Of a stretch of DNA of 64,000 bases, positions 1 to 11,404 are shown piece by piece. The position numbers were made by a program, and so were the translations under genes. Numbering within the stretch: the first letter of the stretch is position 1; the number at the start of each line of letters is the position of its first letter. Below the pieces are notes generated by a model that was not told the origin of the DNA, ran no database searches, and was given only the letters and a program-made list of their open reading frames with translations. Source of the DNA: Panax quinquefolius (taxonomy: Eukaryota; Streptophyta; Magnoliopsida; Apiales; Araliaceae); NCBI GenBank assembly GCA_020205615.1, contig CM035162.1, positions 32,266,479 to 32,330,478 on the forward strand, in the 5' to 3' direction.

Positions 1-118
1 AAGTCATTTTCTCGTTGTGGTTCTAAATGGTTCTGCAACGTCTTTCGTAGGATATCTTATGGTTAGTAAACTTAGCATCACTACAGGATTGATTTTTTAT
101 TTGTTTTTCTTTGCACAG

Positions 119-2125
119 GGATCTTCAGCACCTCAAAATTCAAATGGGATCAATAAGGACCCCCACTCTCAGAAAGAGTCCACTACTCTTGCTAACGGTA
201 ATTCTAATGAAAATCATGTGGCTCTTCCGATGCTAGATGAGGATATAGCAGCGATTAGGATTCAAAGTGCATTTCGAGCATATAGGGTAAATCTTGTTGC
301 AAGTTATGCTTGCTACTGCTATCTTGTTTCTTACAACACTAATTCAGAACTTAAAAAGTATAAAGATTTTTATGGCGGGTGCTTAGTTTGTCCCATCAGA
401 TATCTTTATTCACTTGGTAATGTCTTATATTATGTATTTCTTAATTTCATAGAGAATTACACTTTTACATACTTTTCTCTTGTTGCAGGCAAGAAAAATT
501 CATCATCATTTAAAAGGGGCTTTAAGATTGCGAACCCTGACTCTAGGTGGTTCTGCCAGAAAGCAAGCTTCAACTACGCTGAGCCACCTACACACATGGA
601 GCAGGATACAGGCCGAAATTAGAGCTCGCAGAATTGCTATGGAAACAGAAGCTCAAATCAGACAGAAAAAGCTAGAGAATCAATTAAAGCTCGAGGCAAA
701 GCTTCATGACCTAGAGGTAAAAGATCGTTTCACTCTTGTTAGAGCAGTGTTATTTGAATGCTTCGTCTGTGATAATTAGAGGTTCTTATATGACAAACTT
801 TTTGAGAATATTCTTTTCAGTTAGAATTTACCACTTATTTTTGAACGTCTGTTCACATTATTCATTTCGTTTTTCCTTGAAAGAAAAGTTCAACATAGTT
901 CGTGAAGTGCATTTATTAGACGCATAGCACATCCCATTGGAAATGCATGATGCATCTAGCTTATTATTAATTCAACTTAACTTCATATATAAGAAAACTA
1001 TTTCGTTACATTACCCATTGCATGGTTCCATAAAACAAAAAGTCAGATGTGCACGATGACAGTATACGTTACACAAACTCACCATTTACAGTTTTACAAA
1101 CCTATCAAAATTAGAAAAGGTAGATTTTAATCCATCTACTTATGTGTAGAAAAAAAAATTGCACACTTGACGAACCTTGAAGAAAAATTTTACAACAAAA
1201 ACAATTGTACACCAAGTACAAGCACTCACAACATCAATAACATAGACACTCAAAAATTATGTACATAATGAAACCTCAGTTTTGCAGCCCACTACTTGGT
1301 ATATTAATTATTGCTGATGACACCTTAGACTATACTCACACAACTCACAAGATCTTTTTACTGGACAATACTCGCTCATAGACTTCCTATGCGTGAGGCC
1401 CAGTTTTTTTCATGATACCTAAATTGGAGATCGCATCTCCTGTATATAGGTGCTGATCCACCAACCCAGTAACTCTCCTGAACACTCTAGTATGTTCGTG
1501 TGGCATTGCATCTAGCATTGCATCCAAGCACACCTTTAGAAATCATGGCTTTTTTCTCTTAGCTGGAACTAGATTTTCTATCCAATTCATTTTATCTTGG
1601 TCTTGAGAACAATTAACGATGGTGCATTATGGGTGTGCTTACTTTCATGTTGAATCACTCCACTTGATGGACTGGATGTCTGTAGGTGGAATGGAGTGGT
1701 GGCCCTGAAACAATGGAGGAAGTTCTTGCAAGAATTCATCTAAGAGAAGAAGCAGCGGTGAAATGAGTGCGAGCTATGGCTTATGTTTTTTCTCATCAGG
1801 TATGTCAACACAACTATTACTCTCATTCAGTTTCTTCACTTGGTGGTTTTGAAAGGACCAAGTAGAACCATCTTTTTTGTAGTGGAGGGCCAATTCAAAC
1901 TCTGTGCTGGGTAATTATGAACTTGGCAAAGCTATCTGGGGTTGGAGCTGGATGGAATGCTGGATTGCTGCTCGGCCATGGGAAAGCAGAGCCCTCGTCC
2001 AGTCGAGTCCAAAGAGAGCAGCAAGTAGACAGCCATGCAAGAACAGCAAAAACGTGAAATCACCAACAATGAAAACATTGAATTCAAACAAGTCCATTTC
2101 ACCTAATGGGAAGGGAACTAAATAG
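119..2125 (+). pseudogene. IQD (IQ67-domain) protein gene, partial and interrupted
   Basis: IQD proteins bind calmodulin through IQ motifs and act as scaffolds at microtubules, membranes or the nucleus. Four exons can be placed with GT-AG borders: 119-286, 489-716, 1686-1799 and 1883-2125, all joining in phase 0. They encode the acidic lead-in (DEDIAAIRIQSAFRAYR), the rest of the IQ67 domain (ARKIHHHLKGALRLR, RKQASTTLSHLHTW, IQAEIRARR), the LEVEWSGGPETMEEVLARIH segment and the WGWSWMECWIAARPWESR tail typical of the family. The 5' exons lie outside the window. Exon 3 has an in-frame TGA at 1764-1766, where relatives have Arg (AAVK-R-ERAMAY), so CGA to TGA is likely; the next codon also changed (Glu to Val). 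Exon 4 ends at TAG 2123-2125, followed at once by a rearranged duplicate. Otherwise the frame is intact, so decay is recent or the copy is a captured fragment. Confidence 0.85.
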
Positions 2126-2129
2126 GCCC

Positions 2130-2441
2130 GAAAGAGTCCACTACTCTTGCTAACCGTAATTCTAATGAAAATCCTGTGGCTCTTCCGATGCTAGATGAGG
2201 ATATAGCAGCGATTAGGATTCAAAGTGCATTTCGAGTATATAGGGTAATTAGGATTCAAAGTGCATTTCGAGTATATAGGGTATAAATCTTGTTGCAAGT
2301 TATGCTTGCTACTGCTATCTTGTTTCTTACAACACTAATTCAAAATTTAAAAAGTATAAAGAATTTTATGGCGGGTGCTTAGTTTGTCCCATCAGATATC
2401 TTTATTCATTTGGTAATGTCTTACATTATGTACTTCTTAAA
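2130..2441 (+). repeat. Partial duplicate of the IQD first visible exon and intron
   Basis: This segment repeats 172 to about 446 (exon 119-286 plus the start of its intron) with a few substitutions. It begins at shared GAAAGAGTCC immediately after the stop of the IQD remnant. Inside it a 36-bp unit (2212-2247) is duplicated in tandem (2248-2283). The unit is 12 codons long and contains the core IQ motif (IRIQSAFRVYR), so it doubles that motif in frame. Similarity fades near 2441. Confidence 0.85.
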
Positions 2442-2787
2442 CTATGATATCTGTTATTCTACATGCTGACATTTTCAATATTTTGCTTTTAAAACTCGTC
2501 ACATTCCACAAATATTTAGGATGGAAGCAGATGTCTTCTTTATGCACCTACATATTGAATGTAAATTTTTTTGGACATTCATTTATGTTTGATTTCTCTC
2601 TAGCATATCTGACAACTTTTTAGTCATGTTGTACTGCAGTTGATATTCATTATACTGAGCACTTGAGAAGGGACATCAGAAAGATAATTTTGGCATGATT
2701 TTTTGTCATATCACATTTAGTACAGATGTTGAATATCATTTCTATGTGATTCTTGTATAGCATATATTCTCTGTTTCTACTTTCTAG
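2442..2787. other. Non-coding stretch between IQD duplicate and importin fragment
   Basis: T-rich sequence with the character of an intron. It ends in a TTTCTAG acceptor at 2781-2787 that opens the importin-like exon. No coding similarity seen. Confidence 0.4.
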
Positions 2788-3277
2788 CGATGGCTTTGGG
2801 TGGGAATACTATTATTCCTGTTGCTTATGAAGAGTTCCCGGTTTATTTGGCTGCTCCTGAGTGGCAGAAACTTCATGCTACACTCATTGTACTTGCTCAA
2901 ATTGCCGAGGGTTGCTCCAAGGTATCAAGTTTGTGCTTTTGTTGATATTTTGTTCTTAAGTTCACTTGTTCACACCCTTAGACAAAAATTGGAATTAGTT
3001 TCTACTTTATGTTCGGTTTGATTATAAGATTATGCGCCTTTATTTGTTGATTATCTAGTTAAGTGTACTTACTTGTGTGATGTTGACTTTGTGTTTGATA
3101 GGCTAGACTGACTAAAATGTTTTATTATGTTTGGATATTACTGTTTTTTAAAATGTAGTTTTCTGTCTTGATCCATACAGGTAATGAGTATTGAACTCAT
3201 TTCAAGATCCCCAGCCTCGTGTACGGTGGGCAGTTGTTAATGCAGTTGGTCAATTGTCCACTGATTTGTCATATATA
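2788..3277 (+). pseudogene. Importin-5-like (karyopherin beta) gene fragment
   Basis: Importin-5 carries proteins through nuclear pores using HEAT repeats and Ran-GTP. Two exons are visible. Exon 2788-2921 encodes ALGGNTIIPVAYEEF, then YLAAPEWQKLHATLIVLAQ and IAEGCSK, the second or third HEAT region of plant importin-5, and is followed by a GT donor. Exon 3181-3277 follows an ACAG acceptor. It starts V-M as expected, but the frame that matches the family (NSFQDPQPRVRWAVVNAVGQ) is offset, so an internal out-of-frame deletion lies between about 3190 and 3199. No other exon of this roughly 1,100-residue protein is present. It is a non-functional fragment in the same orientation as the IQD remnant. 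Confidence 0.85.
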
Positions 3278-3479
3278 CTTTGATTGAAGAACTGTGGTAG
3301 CTTTAGATGGTTAATTGTAAAGATAATGAATGATTATGTAGTGGATGATTTTATTAAGTTAATAATATTTTAGTTTTTTTGTATTTTTGCCATTATTTGT
3401 TATGGGGATATTGGTAATACCAATGCACAAAAAAGAATGTCATATTTTGATTTGACAACAATATAATTCGATTACTAAA

Positions 3480-4258
3480 GCATTGAAGAAGTTTTAATAT
3501 AAAGAACAATTTTTATACATTTGGCAACAAATTTTTGTTACTAATGGCATTAAAAATATAATATTTAGCAACAAAAAATTAACCTAATAACAACGAAGAG
3601 GATATTGTTGTTTATACTAATATAAAAGGTAACATTTTTTATTGTTGTAAATTATATCAACTTTCGTTGCACATATAAAAAAATGGCAACATATAATGTC
3701 ATTGCTAATCGACGACTTTCGTTGCTATTGAAAAATAACCAGCAACAAACATTTTCGTTGCTGATTCAGCATAATGTCGTTGCCAAATAATATAATCCAC
3801 AACGAAAATCGTTGCTAAAAAGTTTACATTTCGCAACGAAAGCAAGCTTAGACAACAATTTTCATAATTTACTACAACGAAAAATGTCGTTGCAAAATGG
3901 TGTCAATTGCAACGAAAATGCATGGTCGTTGCAAAAAAAAAAAAGTTCATTTCGTTGCCCGATTAGCGGGGCTTTTTGCAACGAAATGGAGTTTTTAGCA
4001 ACGAAATTTTAATTATTCTGTAACAATATATTTTGTTGCTAAAGGATCGATGTCTGTGTACGAAAGCCAAATTTCGTTGCAAAATGTATTACTTTTGGCA
4101 ACGAAAAAAAAACGTTCGTTGCGGAACAATTAGCAACGCTCATTGCGCAACGAAAGACGCAACTACATTAAAGTCGTTGTCAAAACCCTTTTGCAACGAA
4201 ATTTGGTACCTTTAGCAACGAAAATTGGTTGTTGCTGAAGCCCCATTTTTTTGTAGTG
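3480..4258. mobile_element. CACTA (En/Spm-type) transposon, subterminal repeats and right terminus
   Basis: The region is packed with copies of TTTCGTTGC and its complement GCAACGAAA, densest at 3660-4220, some forming inverted pairs. It ends at 4258 with TTTTTTTGTAGTG, whose complement CACTACAAAAAAA is the usual CACTA terminal motif. Dense short subterminal repeats in both orientations are characteristic of this superfamily, where they bind the transposase. No matching left terminus was found downstream of position 1, so either the element starts before the window and includes the gene fragments at 119-3277, or the left end is lost. No transposase seen. Confidence 0.7.
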
Positions 4259-5160
4259 TTTGATAAAAAGGAAATATTTAGTTTACCAAAAGAAAGATTT
4301 TTATTAGATTGAATTTTATTTGGTAAGATTTGATGATCTTCCTTGTCTTAATTTTCAGGAAAAAATAAGGAAGCAAATATTGGGCAAACTATGGAAAGAT
4401 TTTCAGAAGATTTTTCAGTATGGAAGTATTCTTGCGCGATCGTCTATTTGGGAATACGACTCTTGCGCAGGGGGCAAATGTGGGCCCATGTGCAAAATTA
4501 GGGGTCACATGACCTAATTAAATTAAATGCACAATTAGGGTTCCACGACCTTATTAAATGTGCAAATTAGGGTTCGCATAACCTAATTAAATGAAGACAG
4601 ATAAGTCAGAAATAAAGGGGCTAAACCCGGGAGAAGCCTCCACGGGTCCCGAGGCAGAAGGCTCGTGGAGGCGGCTCATTTTGGGAATTGATTGAGGGAT
4701 TGGATTGGTGGCTAGAAGGACAGGGCGATATGGGCATTATTCTAATGATTAAAGGATATTTCTGGAATTTTCCTGATAGAATGTTCCTGGCACATGCCCA
4801 CTTTTTAGGAAACCCTATAAATACCTCTTCCATTCCATTTGGAAGAGGACATCTCTAGAGACACAAGACTTGAACTCTTTTGGTGACTTAAGGCTTGGAT
4901 ATTCCACCTAAAAGCACTAAAAGGGTTTGGAAACTCGCTCTCAACTCAAAGGACTCAACTAGAAGGCTCTTGGAATCCCAATAACCCTAACACGGTTTCT
5001 GGATTCTAGGGGTTCTGCCACACGTCGTCGGAGTAATTGACCACCTGTCATTCTCCCCTCTTCAATCAATCAATCAATTCTGTGCACTTCGTGGATTTCT
5101 CTCCTCCTCAGCCAACACAAAACCCTAATCCTAGCAAGGCGTGATTTCCTTGCCCACAAT
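4259..5160 (+). mobile_element. LTR-like retroelement sequence with TATA box
   Basis: Contains CTATAAATAC at 4814-4823, followed by a pyrimidine- and AAG-rich leader and CAATCAATCAATCAATTC near 5065, the layout of plant LTR promoter and leader regions. Related AATTAGGGTT segments with CTAATTAAAT recur at about 4495-4590. Neither end could be fixed by a terminal dinucleotide plus target duplication, and no coding sequence is recognisable. An LTR fragment is the best guess; a gene promoter remnant is possible. Confidence 0.35.
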
Positions 5161-6243
5161 AAGTATAAGACATGAATATATGTCAGGTATGAGAAACATG
5201 AAGCATGTAGAAATGCAAAGTATAAAGAAGATAAAATATGTTTAAAATGTGAATTATGTGTTATGTGTTAACTATTAAACTTGTTGGGCGACGTAATTGT
5301 TCACCCTTGCTATATATAAATGTTTTTAAGCTAAGCCAGGATGGATCGAAGGATTCGATAAAGTCAGAAGATTAAAGATTAATGATTAAAGATGCATTGT
5401 ATTGATTGTAATACTTTTATATGATGTAATATTCATTTACATAATGTAATGATGTATAATTAAAGGTCTTAGAACCTGGGATTAGAGGAGATCTATTGTA
5501 ATAATATAGAGGTTATATTTATGATGTTAAGGTATGGATTGGATGATTAGCACCGAACTCGGGCTTGAAGGCAGACTCGGGTTTCGGGGGCTTTACAACG
5601 CCGAAAGGCGGTGATGGTAAACGCATATGTCGTTTCAGTATGTAGTGTGCATAAATGGTTGATCACCCACCGTGCCCGTATGTTATGACCCGTTTACAAT
5701 TGAATTACTGTTAAACCTTTTCAAAAATATGAAAATGAAAGTTCCTGGTCTTTCAACCGCTCAACATGAATAATCAATATGTCGTTTCAAAATGTAAATG
5801 AACTCTTATGTTATTCACAATTGATTGAATGACTTCACAACTATTGTTCCGTTGTTGAAGTATACTTCAGAGAAATGTTTAATTCTTATTTATGTTGTTA
5901 TTATTAACTGTTATTACTTACTCAGCAATTAAATACTCATCGTTGCTTGGAATTAAATGTTTTCAGCAAAATATGAATGTGTAGAAGGTTCTGGTAAGGA
6001 CGAAGGAAATGGGAAGATGAATGAGTAGTTAAAAGAAATGGTACCTTTAATAGTTATGTGTATTGTAATAATATTTTTTTATACTATAATGAAGCCTTTA
6101 AAGGTCTAAAAACCTAGGATTGACAAGTTAGACATATTGTAATAATTAGTAATTACATTTATGTCAGTATTAGTATGTTGAACGGATAGTACCGTGTAGC
6201 ACTGAATACGAGCTTGAAGTTACCCGGATTTGGGAGCGTCACA
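5161..6243 (+). mobile_element. Gypsy-type LTR fragments, right end at 6243
   Basis: Two similar 3' ends occur. One runs to about 5594 (CCGAACTCGGGCTTGAAG, then CGGGGGCTTTACA). The other runs to 6243 (GAATACGAGCTTGAAG, CCCGGATTTGGGAGCGTCACA). Both resemble the end of the solo LTR at 8737-14795. The 6243 terminus abuts a minus-strand Copia gag, so this LTR inserted into that element. The left ends could not be resolved. Confidence 0.55.
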
Positions 6244-6498
6244 TCATTATTCTGATAAAAATGGTGGATGAGGTTGCTACAAACAAGGTTGCTCTTGCTT
6301 TTGATTTTCCATACTTCCTCTCTTTTTGATTTGTGCAATTGGATTTTCTGGTAGGGTTGAAACTTCATATACTTGTCCAACTACTTTCCACAGATCACTG
6401 GCATCAAGATAGGCTTCCATTCCAACAACTCACACCTGATAATTTGTTCCATCAAACACTAGAGGTGCAATTTCAGTTAATGAATTTTCTAATTTCAT
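6244..6498 (-). pseudogene. Copia gag N-terminal fragment
   Basis: Read on the minus strand from the ATG at 6496-6498, this gives MKLENSLTEIAPLVFDGTNY, then MEAYLDASDLWKVV, the standard N-terminus of a Copia gag polyprotein. A frame change occurs around FDGTNYQ (about 6430), and the fragment stops where the LTR ending at 6243 was inserted. The rest of the Copia gene is not seen on the other side. It is a relic of an older element into which later elements inserted. Confidence 0.75.
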
Positions 6499-6770
6499 AT
6501 TTTTGGAAAGATACGTGATAAATGTTTAGATATTGTGTTTGAGCTCTCTCAATCTCACAGGTCACTCAGGATTAGAGTTTTGATAAAAAATTGTTAGATA
6601 TTCAGAAAACCAAGAACTAAAGATAATGAGAGAAAACTAATTTAGAGAATGTTAAAAGACATATTTTACTGAACAACAAACCATCTATTTATACAACATA
6701 ATGAAAACTGAATTGCAGAAAATTTGTTAAATGATAAGCATAAAAACTAAGTGTCTAAAAAATAGTATAA
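6499..6770 (-). mobile_element. 5' LTR/leader of the minus-strand Copia relic
   Basis: Upstream (minus strand) of the gag start lies a TATA box (complement at 6682-6698 reads TATAAATAG) and, nearer the gag, a degenerate TATCAAAACTC that may be the primer-binding site. It is cut at 6770 by the Copia element inserted at 6771, with target duplication TATAA at 6766-6770 and 17591-17595. Confidence 0.5.
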
Positions 6771-6948
6771 TGTTAGATTATGGAAATAATCTCTGTATAA
6801 ATCTTTTAGTATTAGAATGTATCTTTTATTATTAGAATGCAAATAACGGTTACCTCAATTATAGCCTTAAGTGTAGCCTAATAACACTCATGTACTCATG
6901 TATATATTTCACCAAATGAATGAGAATAGACACGGTGAATTTTTATCA
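6771..6948 (+). repeat. 5' LTR of the Copia element
   Basis: 178 bp from TGTTAGATTATG to TTTTTATCA. It matches the 3' LTR at 17425-17590 apart from substitutions and a 13-bp difference in a GCCTTAAGTGTAG-containing stretch. The primer-binding site TGGTATCAAGAGC follows immediately at 6949. Confidence 0.93.
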
Positions 6949-6961
6949 TGGTATCAAGAGC
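6949..6961 (+). promoter_or_regulatory. Primer-binding site, initiator Met-tRNA type
   Basis: TGGTATCAAGAGC directly follows the 5' LTR. It resembles the common plant TGGTATCAGAGC that pairs with the 3' end of initiator methionine tRNA. Confidence 0.85.
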
Positions 6962-7072
6962 CTAACTTTAACCCTAGCTGTCTCACAAACCTAGCCGTCC
7001 CAGCAACCTCCGCCACCTCTCACCTCTTTCTTCCTCCCTTTCACGTCTTTCTATATTCTTCTCCTTATATCA

Positions 7073-8736
7073 ATGGCCGAATAAACCAAATTCTATCATG
7101 CTCTTGCCATTAATAATGTCAAGAACTTCATCCCCATAATTACTCGAGAGATGGAAAAGGGACACTATTCTTCCTGGGCGGAGTTGTTTAAAATCCATTG
7201 TCGAGCATACCAAGTTATTGATCATATTATCCCACCCAAATTGCAGCCAACCGAGAAGGAAAAAGAACAGGCTGCAAACGATTTATGGTTGCGCTTGGAT
7301 GAAATAGTCCTTCAATGGATTTATGGTACGATCTCCAACGATCTTTTACACACCATCCTGGAGTTGGATTAAACTGCACATCAAGCATGAGAGAGATTGC
7401 AAAACATTTTCCAGGATAAAAAATTCTCGTGCCGTTTACCTGGAAAACCAATTCACTCACATTCATATCCTAACATCTCGGCCAATTTCCAAGAACTCAA
7501 AATGCTTGATGATCAACTTTCTAATGTTGGTGCACAGATTTCAAATCAAAGGTTAGTTCTTCAGTTAATTGCGGGTTTAAATGAGAATTACGATGGTGTT
7601 GCTACATACCTTCATTCAATAGAGTGATCCTTTACCGCCTTTTTATGAGGCACGATCGAAGTTAATCCGTGAAGAAACCCGCAAAGCTAAACAGGCCGCC
7701 GCCGCCACCAGCGTCGCCGGCACTGCCCTTCTCACTGCCAAAAGTTCCAACGATGATGCCTCTGGCTATGGTCGAAGTTCGCTTTCAGGTTCTGGTAATA
7801 CATCAAACTGCAACACTAATGGTCAGAAACATGGTCCAAACCGCAACAATAATCGGGGGAAAAATGGTGGCGGTAGAGGAAAATGACGTGGTAGCAGCAA
7901 CCACGGCGGTGGACAGTAGCATGGTGGCCAGCAACCATAGCAGCGTCCGTGGCAACAGCAGCAGCCATACCAGTGGGTACCATACCCACCATGGGGGTCT
8001 TGGGGACAACAAGCATGGACTGCTCCGCCTTGTCCTTACCCCACCTCATCATGGGCTCGTCCACCTCCTGCTCCTTAGCCCGGAATTCTAGGCAATCGTC
8101 CCCCACAGGCATACAGTGCCCAAGTGCCCCCTCCTTCGAGCTATGCACCTACCGACATAGATGCGGTGACACACAATTTATCTCTTATTGTTCCTAATAC
8201 AAACTGGTACATGGATACCGGCGTAACCTCCCACATGACTGCATCTCAAGGTACTCTCTCGTCTAATTTTAATATGAGTAATAACAAAAATATTATTGTT
8301 GGCAGTGGACAAGAAATTCCAATTCATGGTTATGGACAAACATTCCTTCCCCCACCTCACCCACCTTTAACTTTAAACAATGTCCTACATGCCCCTAAAC
8401 TCATTCAAAACTTGATCTATGTGCGTCGTTTCACCATTGACAATAATGTTTCCATTGAGTTTGATCCCTTTGGGTTTTCTGTGAAGGACTTTCAGACGGG
8501 GATGCCGCTAATGAGATGTGATAGCACCGGGGATCTATATCCTATCACCACAACCACCAGGCATCACTCCACCTCTCCATCCAACTTTGCAGCTCTCTCT
8601 CCTGTTTTATGGCATAATCGTTTGGGCCACCTGGGAGCACCTGTTTTACGCTCCCTTAGGAATAATAAGTTTATTGACTGTAAATAAACTTCATGTTCTA
8701 GTGTTTGTCAATCTTGCATTTTTGGGAAACATGTTA
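7073..8736 (+). pseudogene. Copia gag and protease, 5' half of the disrupted polyprotein gene
   Basis: The likely start ATG is 7073-7075, giving M-A-E then a TAA at codon 4 (7082-7084, probably from CAA), followed in frame by TKFYHALAINNVKNFIPI and the gag domain (HYSSWAELFKIHCRAYQVID, LVLQLIAGLNENYDGVAT). Frame changes fall near 7375-7470 and stops at 7624 and about 7885. A region rich in Gln, Gly, Asn and Pro (about 7800-8090) follows where a CCHC zinc knuckle would be expected; I see no knuckle. The protease contains WYMDTGVTSHM (about 8205), with the catalytic DTG kept and Val for the usual Ala. The GAG-pre-integrase motif LWHNRLGHLG is near 8610. The gene breaks at IFGKHV, where the solo LTR at 8737 inserted. 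Confidence 0.9.
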
Positions 8737-9910
8737 TGTGACGAACGAGAATTTTGTAATTTAATTTTAATATTTATTAAATTAAATAAATATTTTTCGA
8801 TGATTTAATTATTGGATTAAATAATTATTTGATGCAATTGTGGTAGATTAATTTAATTATGTGTTACATTTATTAAAATAATATAGAGAATATTTATTAT
8901 TCAAGTATGTATTTATGTGAGCTTATTGAATTAAATGAAATATTAAATTAAGCATGATGTTATTTTAATTAATTTAATTATTAATTAGAGAGTTAATAAT
9001 TTGACATTAATTATTAATGAGAAATTTAATTATGTGACTATGTGAAATTATGAGAAATTATTATATTTTATTTAAAATAAATTAATTAAGATATTGATTT
9101 ATTTTATGAAGGAGTGTGACATTAATTAAACCATATGATAAAACTTTATTAAACTAAATGATTTTGAAATCTATTAAGCCTAGCCAAACATGGCCTTAAT
9201 GGGAGTTACTAGCAGTTGCCCATACGATCAAGTTAATCGACCACTCACCAAGTTCCCTTTAATATATCAGACGTCTTCTTTTCTTTCTTCATTATTGCTT
9301 AGTCTAGAGAGCTTTCACAGAGAGAGATATAGAGTATTAGTTGAGAAGTCAGAGAGAAATTGATATTCATCTTTTATTAAAATCCACACTACGCTTTGGG
9401 TAATCTCCTCCTTCCCAATTTCTACTTTACGTATTTTAGTTTTCATGAAAATGACTTTTAAAGTTTTTGGTTTAACCTCTGTAATTGGGTTAGGAGTAAT
9501 GATTATGGATTGTATGTGTGTTATGACATATCAAATCGTGTTTAATTATATATATATTATGTAAACCATATCATCAAATTCATGAAAACATGTCGTATAT
9601 GATTTCTACAAAATTATAGAGTATGGGTTTTGGCCTTATGGCCTTATACGTGATATTTTATGTATTAATCGATATTATCCCTAAATTTTACACTTGTATG
9701 TTGTTATGCATGTTGATACGAAGAGACCAAAGTTTAAATGAACTAGATTCGATTGTTATAACGAATCCAGTGAGTGACAATTTTCATGTTTTATTTTCAA
9801 AACCTCCAAGAACATCAAAAGTCGTTGAAATTCACATGCTTTAAATCATTATTAAGTGTTTAAATTGGTTAATATCAAGATATAAATGTTGGGTTATGAT
9901 TATAAATGAA

Positions 9911-10165
9911 TTATATCATGTGGGTATGATTAAATTCGAGTAGTAATAATTTTATTGAGTTCTTTGCCCATGTTATGCAATTTTCAATTACAGAATCAAA
10001 GCTGAGCCTCAAATCATGGCCACCGACTCCTGTGCCTTGAGACTCAAATACAGCAAATACTAATTCACTATGCCATAAAGCACGAGAACTGATGTAATAA
10101 ATAGCCACAATACCACTCTCCGTAAAAGTTCGAAATGTAATTTTTAAAATGTTTAAGTCTAACAA
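9911..10165 (-). other. Unidentified coding-like fragment inside the solo LTR
   Basis: An open minus-strand frame spans about 80 codons; its middle (VAIYYISSRALWHSE, then VFAVFESQGTGVGGHD) has a composition unlike the AT-rich LTR around it. I do not recognise the family. It could be a captured exon, or chance. Without a second copy of this LTR in the window I cannot tell whether it belongs to the LTR or was inserted. Confidence 0.35.
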
Positions 10166-11404
10166 TGTGTTAGTAAATTAATTTAATGAACATGTAAACA
10201 TGTTAGAAGTATAATGTGATGATAAAATAGATGTTTAACATGTAAATAACATAATTGCATGTGGATTGAATTATTGAATACATAATTAGCTTGATAATTC
10301 ATGAAGTACAAATTATGTGACAAAGTGGTAATTAACTAATTATAGTTAATAATCAAGTAGACAAAGAGAATGAGTTTATGATTATTAGTTAAGTTATAAT
10401 TAACGGGTATTGTGAATATGAATGATATGTAGGATTAAATTCAAAGAACGTGCTTAGTTAAAGGGTAATCTACGCACGATGCAAGTTTCCTAACCCTACT
10501 TGTCATTATTGTTCAAGTTTATTATTTACCTCGAGTAAATTATCATTACTATTATTCAAGTTCAATTGTTATATTAAAGATTGATTATCTTTTCAAAGCA
10601 TGATTCAGTTATACAATAATTGTCTTATTGTATACTTCTTGAGATTATTATTCAAATTGAACATCATTATTGTTGAACCTTATTAGACTAGTGAACTTTA
10701 TTGATTCAACTAGTCCTTAGTTGATGAACGTTCTAAATTTCAGAACCTTATTGAATTATCCAAACCAAACTTCCTTTGGTGCGGACTCGAATGTCAAACT
10801 GAGATGAACAACCCTGCAAAGGGATTTACTTATGCGTTAGCGTTAAGATATTGTGCACAGTATGGTACTAAGAGCGATCCCCATGTATGCGAGAAGAAAG
10901 GTCCATAGTCTTACGATCGTTAAAGGTTTCAATTATAACCCTTGATAACCTAGGACATAGTTCAAGGTCTTATGACCCTCAGAATTCTTTTGATTCTTGT
11001 TATTCATTCTTAATTCAAAAGTTGAGCTTTCATTCGATGTTTTTGATTTACTCGCATGTTATTATAATTGTTATTTCATTATTATACTTGTAAAGCGATA
11101 GTGCTCACTCTTGCTTAATAATAACATTGCGCTTAAGAACGAAAATAACTCGATGAACCTTCCACTAGTAAAGGCAAGGGCAAAGTTAGCAAGTGATGAA
11201 GACTTGTTGTTTATTTGATGATGTATTTTGTTTAAGATTTGATTTAATGATGTTGTTAAGACTTATTTGTTAATGATTCTGCACAGATGTTTAAGGTTAG
11301 TTTAACCTGGGATTGTATTATTATTATTATTCAGATGTTGTAACCCTTAAGGGGAAGATTTTTATTCTATCTATTGCATGGCTTGCATTTATTATGGGTA
11401 GATA

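Noticed and set aside
3420..3440. Left CACTA terminus at TGCACAAAAAAG
   Set aside because: It lacks the CACTAC core, and the flanking bases do not match those after 4258.
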